The notes below the pieces were generated by a model, which had not been told where the DNA came from, searched no databases, and saw only the letters and a list, made by a program, of their open reading frames with translations. Below are positions 56,165 to 64,000 of a stretch of DNA of 64,000 nucleotides, in pieces; position 1 is the stretch's first letter; each line of letters begins with the position of its first letter. The stretch comes from Elmis aenea (lineage: Eukaryota > Arthropoda > Insecta > Coleoptera > Elmidae): positions 1 through 64,000 of the forward strand of contig CANTFG010000153.1 in NCBI GenBank assembly GCA_947652605.1, read 5' to 3'. A program made the position numbers and the translations under genes.

Positions 56165-57438
56165 TCGGGCGATCGAAAATAATTGATGCCTCCGATGTTA
56201 GTGACTTTATTCGAACAGACGGAAAAACCAGTAACGTTAGGAAACCACACACGATCAGAACGCCATGCAAAACCAATATAATACGGTAATTTATGCTTGT
56301 TGGAGACCGGCGGTGCTGTCATACCTTAACCAACCTTTAACCTGACACTTTATTATCGTCCAAGCGAACGAGGATGAGGTTAAAAGGTCGGTGAAAGTTT
56401 TTTTAGTTGTAATTTTTAATGGATTGCAAAAACTAGGGGTGGGCGATATATCGATATAATTTTGATATCGATATATCGAAATATCGGATATCGATATATC
56501 GATGTCCGACATTCCGATATATCGATATTTTAAGGGCGAGAAGCTTTTTTTTTTTTTTTTTAGTTCACCAGTCTCTTTTTTCACTTTTTTACCGACTTTT
56601 TTATTCCGATATATCGATATTCCGATATAGGTTAAATAAACGAAAAGTTTCTGGTTTTCAAACAGGTTTATTCGTTGCAAATTTTAAAAAAGATCCGACA
56701 TGTTTCGCTGATGTAATTTTATCGGCATCCTCAGGGATATTTTTTTAAATCGTTGAAAAATGTTGAATAAGTTAAAATACCATGTTGAAAAATGTGAAAA
56801 ATTGAAAATATCTGTTGATTTTTTTAAAAACGTTGAAAAGTAAACTTGAAATTATTCTTATATTGTATTACGAAGATTAGCTTAGGTATTCCTAATTCGA
56901 AAACATATTAAAATTGTTCTTAACTTAATTTTGGACGATACTTTTTGACAATACACAAAATGACGGCACAAAACACGTTAAAATGTACTGTTAAATGAAT
57001 AGATCTACTCTTTTTTAAAATTTGCAAGGAATAAACCTGTTCGAAAACCAGAAACTTTTCGTTTATTTAACCTATAATCAAAAACAGGAGAAACCAACTT
57101 TATCGATATTCCGATATATCGATAATCCGATATATCGATATGTCGATATATCGATATAATTTCGACATCGATATTCGATATCGAAATTTGGATATCGCCC
57201 ACCCCTAGCAAAAACCTTTATAATGAGTTTTACTTACGCCCAAACGCTTACATGTGAACGTAGCGTTTAAACACGAGAACATAGCGTTAATACCTTACAG
57301 CCGCGCCGGTCTCCAACAAGCATAAATTACCTATAATACTACGTCACTGATATCTTGGTCTTAGACTGAGGTACCAAAATAAACTTGTTTTTTTTTCGAT
57401 GAGTAGTTAGCAGACATCAATCATTTTTGATCACCCGA
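56165..57438. mobile_element. TA-flanked TCGGGTGATC element with nested hAT
   Basis: The ends TCGGGCGATCGAAAATAATT and AATCATTTTTGATCACCCGA are TA-flanked (56163-56164, 57439-57440) and match the 248-bp MITE at 31286-31533. Inner inverted strings (TAATTTATGCTTGTTGGAGA near 56289, and inverse near 57310) show that it is itself a foldback. Its centre holds the hAT element 56434-57207. Confidence 0.8.
56434..57207. mobile_element. hAT element (TAGGGGTGGGCGATAT), 774 bp
   Basis: The ends TAGGGGTGGGCGATATATCG and GATATCGCCCACCCCTA are flanked by a perfect 8-bp duplication GCAAAAAC (56426-56433, 57208-57215). Both ends are built from iterated TCGATAT units. Inside, GGTTTTCAAACAGGTTTATT (56654) is inverted near 57027, giving inner arms. 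No transposase is present. Confidence 0.92.
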
Positions 57439-57446
57439 TACAAACC

Positions 57447-57803
57447 GTGTGTCTTCCATTCCACCGGCGATGCCACCGGTGCCACCAAACAGTCAAAAAC
57501 TATCTTACATTCAACCGGTTGAAGTGTGGTGGGAACATCGCTTGTATTACACAGGTGGGGAGCTTTTGGTGCCATCGGCAGCCATTTAATCCACCGAACT
57601 TGAAGGCGGTGTTTTTCTGGTGGATTGTGGAAGGAGTAGCAGCCATTATTGTTTACCGTACTGTCTTATACGACAACAGGTGAAGTTAGGTTAGAAACAA
57701 TCACGGTTTCAATCGTTTGCGCTACTGTTTTCGAGCAACCATAAATCCATCGGTGAATGACGTCATCAATCAACCGGTTGGACTTTGGTGGAATGTAAGA
57801 CAC
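57447..57803. mobile_element. GTGTCTTACATTCC element, 357 bp
   Basis: The left end GTGTGTCTTCCATTCCACCG and right end TTGGTGGAATGTAAGACAC are inverse. The interior repeats the CAACCGGTTG motif. Relatives lie at 34960-35184 (truncated) and 62360-62960 (diverged, carrying another insertion). No duplication was fixed. Confidence 0.65.
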
Positions 57804-58590
57804 AGAAACAAGTAGCGGAGTGGATTATGAATGAAGTTAGCCTTGCCTTTTGTCACGTGCTACAACGTCACATGGGTGTATTGTGATTAATAACACAAAT
57901 GTATTAATTTTTGTTAACAATCGTTATAAAAAAAAACAAAAAAAAATTGTTCTCTACTATGAAATTGTCACGTGCCCAAATTTCACTCTCGACGACGCTG
58001 CATTTGCAGTTTGTTAAACATATACATAATAAAGATTTTAGTTTCATGAATATCGTTACCTATGACCATTATCAGATATTGCTACAATTTTAGGATAAAA
58101 ATTGGTGGATTGCACCAAAACTTTTTATTGTAAAAAATAAATGATTAATTTAATAATGAAATAAACCAGCATATGTTGTTTTATTTGTAGGTATTTCTTT
58201 TATCGCAGATTTTGTTATCATTTTTGTAGTAATCAGAAAGTTTTAATTGTAAAACGTTAGCAAATATGTGTGTTGTTGGACGATAATAAATAATCTGTTG
58301 TTTAATGCAAGCTTTTTAATATAAATACCTGCTTTACAAGATGTGGTGTGTTGATTAACATGAGGTTTCGCGTGGTTTTTATGCAAATCTATTAAAACTA
58401 CAGACAGCGTGACCCAGACACTGGAAGAACTTAATTTTTTTTCACTAATTAAGCAGAAAAAGCCTTTATTTTGTATATATGTTTTGTTAGCCCTTTTGTT
58501 CCCAGTTGTTTCACGGTGAATCCACCTACATCAGTGTTTCCTGTTTCTTTTTCTACAGGATGTCCCAGCCAAGACGAATTATTCGATAGA
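57804..58590. other. Unassigned sequence
   Basis: No supported gene or bordered repeat. Confidence 0.4.
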
Positions 58591-59217
58591 CAGTGGCGGA
58601 CTGGGCCGGCGGGACACCGGGAGAAATATCGGTGGGCCGGTCGCTCTGCGGCCGCGGCCCACGGTACTTGTTATGATTTTTATGAAAAAATTATGCAATG
58701 TTATTATTTCGGTTAGTAATAAATAAATAATAAGTTACAACATCGCATAATTTTTGTACCCCTGGCCCTCCCAAGCTTTATAAGCTGACTACGTCTCTGA
58801 TTTGTGTCTCTGCTATGTCCGACGTTTTTGTTAAATTTCACCGTCCGGGCTGTGTTTTTGAGCACCAAGTGATATTGATGTTATACCTTACTAGAATTTT
58901 AGTTTTAATATTTTAGTAATTAATAAACAATTATTAAACTTAATTAATGCAGACTGATTCTTTACATTCATTGTGAGATTACTCTGGTGGTTATAGTTTT
59001 TAATCAAGAAAAAATGGAAAGAAAATGTGCTCAAAGGAGAGAGAAAAAAAGGCAAAAAGTACTTCGCGAACCAGTAAAAAAAAGTTTCAAGTTAAGTGAT
59101 ATGTTTGCTTTAAGTTCTAAAGGTAGTGCACCTAATGTTGAAAAATCTAACATTGATCAAGATTTGCATTCATCAAATTCGACAAATGAAAATAATAATA
59201 ATCTACCCCGTTGAAAC
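58591..59217 (+). pseudogene. hAT element 5' fragment with N-terminal transposase-like frame
   Basis: CAGTGGCGGACTGGGCCGG at 58591 is a typical hAT terminus, similar to 14122-15448. Downstream, 59014-59214 encodes MERKCAQRREKKRQKVLREP followed by KLSDMFALSSKGSAPN, then an Asn/Ser-rich stretch and a stop. This basic start resembles N-termini of ZMYM1-like hAT proteins, but no zinc finger follows. No right terminus was found. Confidence 0.4.
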
Positions 59218-60251
59218 AAACAAAATTGAAATGTCGATTATTATCAACTCAGTCTTCATGTTCAAGTAAAAAAAATTGAATTTCGCTATCTTATTAAGGA
59301 CAGAAAACTGTGCAAAAATGTCTAAAGTTTAAGCGAGATATTTAACATTTTTGAAAATTGACAAAAATCGGTTTTTGGCTATATTTCGAAAATTAAAAAA
59401 GATATCAAAAATCTGTTTACGACGATGAATTCCTCTCGAAAAAATAAATCGAGACTACGTACTTGGTTTTTTTCTATATCTGATAATAACCGAGATAGGA
59501 GATACCCCCCCTATATGGGCATCGAAAATACGCCACCCTGAGCATAGACCGTTTCAATCAATTCTTCTTTTGGAAAATTCATATTGAATATGTTATACTC
59601 ATTTATTTATGTTTTAACAATTGACAGCAATTTACACTGACATTTGTTACTACAGAAATTATTGTTTCTATTGTCAAAGTCGGGGCCTACTCCGAGAAAA
59701 CTAGGAAATTCCTGCACAACGCTTATAAGTAAAATGTAAATATCTCAGAAAATATTCATTGTAGGTATAGGTAAGTATTAAGAAAAGTTGAAGAAAAACA
59801 AAAATGCAACAAAATGACGAAATAATATACAGGGTGTATCATTTGAAAAAATTAAGTTATTGGTTTTTGAAAATTGGGAAGTTGGCTAATCTATAAGAAA
59901 CGCCCTACATAATACTTCTAGGGATGGAAAAAACCAACCGACAACAGCTAATAAACACACCCTTAAAGAAAATCCTTAAGTTTTTTAAAAACACAGGACT
60001 CCCTCTAAGGAGCTGTCGCTAGAGGAAGTATAAATTAATTTTGATGTATTTAGACTATGACTACACCTTTTGACTTTGTATGTACAAAACATCATTTGCC
60101 AATTATTATTCATAACGTTGTGCTCTTGACAAGTATTGTACCATGTTTTTCTGGAAATTTAAAGATTTTTGAGATAAATTGGCAACGTCGTAAAACAATG
60201 AAAAAAAAATCTAACATGGATATTTTCTTGCTGAATTCGATTATGCAAAAA
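59218..60251. other. Unassigned, with CAGGGTG-type fragments
   Basis: ACGCCACCCTG at about 59530-59540 and TACAGGGTGTATCATTTG at about 59829 are single ends of CAGGGTG-type repeats. No partner arms were identified and no gene is supported. Confidence 0.4.
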
Positions 60252-60253
60252 TA

Positions 60254-60875
60254 CAGGCTGTGTAAATATTGGCGGAAGCGCTACACGTGGCGATGTTCTT
60301 CGTAAAATTCTAAGTCGAAAATCTTAATACGAAAATGTTGTACCGTGCTTGCTGTGTCTGCAAGAGGTCCTCAAAGTTTTGACGTTTAGTCCTTTAATAA
60401 GCGTTACTATTTAATACTTGCAAATGAAAAAGCTGCAATTTGGAATAAAAATAAATTTCGAATAGTATTTTTTCCTAGATATTGTGTTCTTCCTTTCAAA
60501 AATTGGTGTTGAAAATATGTTAATCACTGATTTGAATGAAAATTATACATATGGCAACATTGTCATTAGCTGTCATCTCTGTTTTTCTCGTAATTATTTC
60601 TAGTTTGTGTTTTACGATACCCAAAAGTTTGCAGCTATGTTTACGAACTGAAGGCTTTCAGTTCGAACAAAAATTGTAAATACCTAAGTAAAAATTGCTG
60701 ATAAAAAAAATGTCCAAACGCAAATCAATGTATGCAATGTTGCCAATTATTTCTTTAAGTGGTTCCTGAGGCCATAGGAAGCATGGTACAACATTTTTGT
60801 ATCGAGATTTTCGACTTAAAATTTTACGAAGAACATCGTCACGTGTAGCGCTTCCGCCAATTTTTACACACCCTG
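60254..60875. mobile_element. Foldback element, 622 bp
   Basis: The left end CAGGCTGTGTAAATATTGGC and right end GCCAATTTTTACACACCCTG are inverse, TA-flanked (60252-60253, 60876-60877). The arms are about 110 bp, through GTTGTACC/GGTACAAC. The unpaired centre of about 400 bp is longer than in the other members. Confidence 0.82.
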
Positions 60876-60879
60876 TATA

Positions 60880-60939
60880 CTGGGTGTTCAATTTAATAAA
60901 AATACCTTTAGTGACGTCCCACTTTTATGAAACACCCTG
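60880..60939. mobile_element. 60-bp CTGGGTG...CACCCTG mini-element
   Basis: CTGGGTGTT and AACACCCTG lie between TA dinucleotides (60878-60879, 60940-60941). It begins two bases after the right TA of the neighbouring foldback. It is too short to hold anything but ends. Confidence 0.5.
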
Positions 60940-60949
60940 TATACTTGAA

Positions 60950-61371
60950 ACTAATTTTAAAACATGCACGTGTAGAAATACTATAAGTTTCATTAAAAAC
61001 TTTTTTTTAATAAGTTGACATTAAGGGCAATAATGGACTTTATCGCACTATTGGCGCACCCTGTATGAGAGAAATACGCACTAGGTGGACACCCTGTATA
61101 CAACTGTTAACAGTTATTTAAAAAAATGCTAAATTTGCAAACATTTTAAAAATAGTTAGGCCTTAAAAAAGGGTCATTGAAACAACTAACCGATATACAA
61201 CAATGTTTATTTTTGTACAAGCGGTTTTAATTACAATGTCAGTATTTTCCACAACTATCGAAACCAAAATCTCAACAATAGATTGCTGTATATATACCTA
61301 TGGACCATTTAGATGGTCTCTTAAATGAGAAAATAACTCTAAAAATCCTTGTTTTCTGTTATACATTAGAT
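60950..61371. other. Unassigned, with single CACCCTGTA ends
   Basis: GCGCACCCTGTATG near 61056 and GGACACCCTGTATA near 61089 are further orphan ends of CAGGGTG-type elements, 33 bp apart. No gene. Confidence 0.4.
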
Positions 61372-61628
61372 CAGCGATTTCCAAACTGGGAGGCGCGCCT
61401 CCCTGGGGAGGCGTGGACTAGTGCAAAAGGAGGCGCGAAAAGTTTTACAGAAATGACATGTATAGTAAAACTTGTTGTTATTCTGTCACTGACGTTTTTG
61501 ATCTTTTTTTTTTTTGTTTTGATACATTTTTTACCATTTTTCATGCATTATTTTATGGAATAAAGGGAGGCGCCAAAATTAGATTTTTTTTAAGGGGGGC
61601 GTAACATCATAAAGTTTGGAAACCGCTG
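61372..61628. mobile_element. hAT MITE (CAGCGATTTCCAAACT), 257 bp
   Basis: The ends CAGCGATTTCCAAACT and AGTTTGGAAACCGCTG are flanked by a perfect 8-bp duplication CATTAGAT (61364-61371, 61629-61636). GGAGGCGCG tracts near the left end recall the GGGGCGCG tracts of 30764-31035, a related family. Confidence 0.93.
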
Positions 61629-61636
61629 CATTAGAT

Positions 61637-62088
61637 TAAATATTCTGGTTAAAGTTTATGTTTATTAAAGTAGCAGTAAATAAGAAGTTTCAGGCTGAAG
61701 AAAAATTAAAACAGAAATTTGGTTTACACCAGGAATACTGTGACAATGAAACAAAGATTGATTCACAAATGTATAAATTTGATTTTTAATATTTATTGTG
61801 TAAAGCTGCGTTCATATAGAAAAGTACAGTGGAACCTCGATCGATCGTTCCTTGATTAATCGTTTTCCCATATGTCGTTTATCTTATACAGTCCCGAATA
61901 AAGTCCATATAAAACAATATGTTCCCACGTTTATTGTTGTGTTCAAGTGGTTCCTTCGAAAACGATAGATAGCAGTTCCACATTGTACTGTAGCGTAAGC
62001 AACGATTGTAAGTGGAATGTCTTAAACACTGATAGCGTTCACATTAGCAAAGGTTGTGGTTATAGTATTGCAAGCGGTTTGTTATTGT
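61637..62088. other. Unassigned sequence
   Basis: No feature is supported. Confidence 0.4.
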
Positions 62089-62335
62089 GGTACTTGTCTG
62101 TTTCGTGAGAGCCAGTAGTGTCTATTATCACTGGTTCAGAAATACGGTTTGTTTTCTTGAAGAAAAAAAAACTATAAACTACCTCAACCTCATTTATTTG
62201 ATCAGTACAAAAGGGTCAGGTTAAAGGTTGGTTAAAGCTTTTTTTTTAAAATAAGTCATAAAAATGAAGTCAATATAATACAACGACAGCGGACGGTTGG
62301 CGAAAAGTGACAATAGACACGAACAGACAAGTACC
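62089..62335. mobile_element. GGTACTTGTCTGTTTCGTGA MITE, 247 bp
   Basis: The ends GGTACTTGTCTGTTTCGTGA and GAACAGACAAGTACC are inverse. It is the SINE-free relative of 53641-54137 and so defines the empty site of that SINE. Confidence 0.78.
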
Positions 62336-62359
62336 GCCGTTATTGTATTAGCTCACAAC

Positions 62360-62990
62360 ACGTGTCTTACATTCAAACCGATATCCCATTGGATGGCAGG
62401 CAATTTCATCAAAACTATCTTTATATTCAAGCGGTGGACGAGTGATGGATCTACTACATCTGTCTTATATTATAGCGGTGGGAAGTTTTTGGTGCCATCA
62501 GGAGCCATTTCATCCACTGGACTTGTTGGTGAAAGGGGTAGTTCACCCAGTGGCGAAGGCAGGGGGCTATGGAGGGGGGGGTCAGCACCCCCCACATAGA
62601 TTTGCTTTAAGTCGTTGTAAAGCTGGAGAACTGTAAATTTCGTGCTTAAAAACAGGTCTTCAGATCTTTCTGCCATTTATTAATCCCCCCCCCATGATGG
62701 AACCATCAAACATACTGCTGCTAAAAAAAAACTTAAAAAGAGAGTGGTGACCTAAAAAAAATAGGTCCTCAGCCCTTTTTGCGTTTATTAACCCCCCAAT
62801 GGAAGCAACCTGCCTACGCCACTGGTTGACCATTATTGTTCAACAGTTTTATCCTTATATGACGACAGCATAAAAACATTCACAGATCTGCCAGTTTTGT
62901 CTTACATACAACTGATTTCTCTGAGTCATCACAAATTTACTGGTGGAACGACGTCATAATCCATCAGATATATCTTTGATGGAACTTGAA
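62360..62990. mobile_element. Diverged GTGTCTTACATT element hosting a hAT MITE
   Basis: GTGTCTTACATTCAAACCGA at about 62362 and the following GGTGCCATCAGGAGCCATTT are homologous to 57447-57680. The sequence resumes after the hAT insertion as TTGACCATTATTGTTCAACA. The right terminus is unclear. Confidence 0.5.
62548..62824. mobile_element. hAT MITE (CAGTGGCGAAGGCAGG), 277 bp
   Basis: The ends CAGTGGCGAAGGCAGG and CCTGCCTACGCCACTG are inverse. The flanks GTTCACC and GTTGACCA agree as an imperfect 8-bp duplication with one base lost. Internal AGGTC/GACCT and GGGGGG/CCCCCC tracts pair. Confidence 0.82.
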
Positions 62991-62995
62991 CGTAA

Positions 62996-63382
62996 AGCCG
63001 CGTACACATTAAGCGAACGCAGGCGGCCGAATGTATGCGGCCGCATGCGTGCGGTTTGGTAAAAATATTGCTTGCTATGCACATTACAACGAACGAATGC
63101 GTTCGTTGCCATTCGTTCATGTTCGCGGGTACATGCGGAACCTCCATCCAATCTAACCCAGGCATCCAGTTTCTTTATTTTATTTTTATAACCATCATGA
63201 ACCGGGTTCCACAGATAATTATGCTCTCTATACAACTGTATTAGTTTCAAAGAATCAGTATTAGACCAGTCCATCTTAAATTGAATGCACTAACACCACA
63301 TAGGGAACTCTCGACGTACACACTAAAACTAGTCCGAACGCATGCGTTCGTTCGCATGCGTGCGCTTAATGTGTACGCGGCT
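62996..63382. mobile_element. PIF/Harbinger-like element with captured MADF exon, 387 bp
   Basis: The 20-bp ends AGCCGCGTACACATTAAGCG are perfect inverses, flanked by TAA on both sides (62993-62995, 63383-63385). GCGAACGCA/TGCGTTCG motifs are iterated internally. It contains the first codons of a MADF-domain protein on the minus strand, the second protein usually encoded by insect PIF/Harbinger elements. It ends about 190 bp before the leader-exon donor of the downstream gene. Confidence 0.9.
63146..63274 (-). pseudogene. MADF-domain N-terminal fragment
   Basis: From ATG 63274 the minus strand reads MDWSNTDSLKLIQLYREHNY then LWNPVHDGYKNKIKKLDAWV. This has the MADF pattern (LI.LY..H..LW.P....YKNK..+..AW), a DNA-binding fold used by Harbinger accessory proteins and by host transcription factors. 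After RLDGG the frame leaves the domain and runs out of the element to 62954 without meaning. Only about a third of a MADF domain is present, so it cannot be functional alone. Confidence 0.8.
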
Positions 63383-63399
63383 TAAGACACACGGTGTAG

Positions 63400-63575
63400 T
63401 ATTGGGAACTAAAATGAAATGTAGGTGGCGCTGCGGATGCTCGATCAGCTGCACGAGAGAAGTAAAGAAATTACGTATTCTGTGGAAATTACTGTTAATT
63501 TGCGCAATATAGGATCATTTTATATTAATATACGTTTTGAAAGTAGTTTATTTGTTCATATTGTGCAATATTGAG
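63400..63575 (+). other. Probable leader exon of the downstream gene
   Basis: A strong donor, ATATTGAG|GTAAGT, lies at 63575/63576, and the matching acceptor TTTTTTATTACAG lies at 63770, giving a 195-bp intron. The stretch upstream is free of recognised transposons back to 63385. The transcription start cannot be fixed. Confidence 0.5.
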
Positions 63576-63770
63576 GTAAGTTTGATAAATAACATAAATT
63601 TTAAGTGCTGACTATATAAAGCTAGGTATAAAATTTACTTTTCAATATCAACTTTATAGGTTATATTGTTTATATCATAGTTATATGCAGATTTATATGT
63701 GCATGTGAGTTTGTTTAAGAATATAATTCTAATTTATAGGTTTTTAATATCGTATTATTTTTTATTACAG

Positions 63771-64000
63771 ATGTCGACGGAAGCATTTTTAACACTTGGG
63801 AGTATTTTTAAATATTTAAATGGCAATGTGGAAAGTAGATGTATTCGAGAAGGAGAGGCTTTAATAAATGCAAAGCATATAATATGTGGCACTACAGCTA
63901 CAGACCATAATAAAATTTATGTTTTGTCTCTTTGTTTGCAGACTTCAAATTTAAAAGGAAAACCCCATGAAATTAAAGGCAGTTTTAATATTTCAGATCC
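63771..64000 (+). CDS. Unidentified protein, first coding exon, cut by window end
   Basis: ATG lies directly after the acceptor at 63770 and opens 76 codons to the window end: MSTEAFLTLGSIFKYLNGNV, then SRCIREGEALINAKHIICGT, then ALCLQ-like SLCLQTSNLKGKPHEIKGSF. The layout of an 'INAKHII.CG' strand, then 'LCLQTS.LKG.PHEI.G', resembles the region preceding the SWIM-type zinc finger in insect proteins that also carry a YqaJ-like nuclease domain. The zinc finger and nuclease would lie beyond the window, so this is a family guess. There are no internal stops and the splice sites are good. It could be a host gene or a transposon-derived one. Confidence 0.6.
   Translation, partial: MSTEAFLTLGSIFKYLNGNVESRCIREGEALINAKHIICGTTATDHNKIYVLSLCLQTSNLKGKPHEIKGSFNISD

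Noticed and set aside
60254..60875. Possible host noncoding RNA hairpin
   Set aside because: TA flanks and a CACCCTG end place it in the mobile foldback group; the arms are short and the loop long.

Overview
This is eukaryotic, AT-rich, intron-bearing DNA, almost certainly from an insect with a large, transposon-loaded genome. A chrysomelid-like beetle would fit, but nothing in the window proves the order. No bacterial-style operons, rRNA, CRISPR or functional tRNA genes were seen. Nearly all of the 64 kb is mobile-element debris stacked in several layers. Only two host-like transcription units can be supported.

Host genes. (1) An Indy/SLC13-type sodium-coupled di-/tricarboxylate transporter on the + strand has coding exons 28823-29545, 34580-34926 and 50977-51645. 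They splice in frame (phase 1, then phase 0) to a complete 569-residue protein if translation starts at the ATG at 28852. Its introns are 5,034 and 16,050 bp and are packed with transposons. A candidate untranslated first exon lies near 23512-23733. (2) The last 600 bp holds the start of a second + strand gene: a leader exon ending at 63575, a 195-bp intron, and an open coding exon from ATG 63771 that runs off the window.

Layout. 0-4.5 kb: a piggyBac transposase remnant, a PIF/Harbinger MITE, and a degenerate RTE-like LINE hit by a hAT MITE that itself holds a second hAT MITE and the tail of another LINE. 4.9-5.9 kb: a head-to-head Penelope-like element with a 14-bp target duplication. 6.7-8.3 kb: a long foldback. 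9.7-11.0 kb: a satellite array of about 134 bp per unit. 14-18.4 kb: hAT elements and a foldback. 18.6-21.7 kb: a 5'-truncated Jockey/CR1-type LINE with endonuclease and reverse transcriptase. 23.8-31 kb: composite hAT elements and foldbacks around Indy exon A. 32-42 kb: large nested foldbacks and two more LINEs. 42.6-47.8 kb: a ZMYM1-like hAT element and a palindrome enclosing a Penelope RT/GIY-YIG ORF. 51.8-63.4 kb: further foldbacks, a tRNA-derived SINE, hAT MITEs and a Harbinger-type element carrying a MADF-domain fragment.

Two themes stand out. First, twelve insertions carry perfect 8-bp target duplications (hAT) and three carry TTA/TAA (PIF/Harbinger), so element borders are exact. Second, about nine TA-flanked, long, near-palindromic elements ending in CAGGGTG or a close variant occupy roughly a quarter of the window. 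Most have no coding capacity. One holds a mariner-like transposase helix-turn-helix fragment in its loop, and they nest inside each other in modules. This foldback group is the best candidate for something under-described. All calls come from reading the sequence by eye, without database searches.
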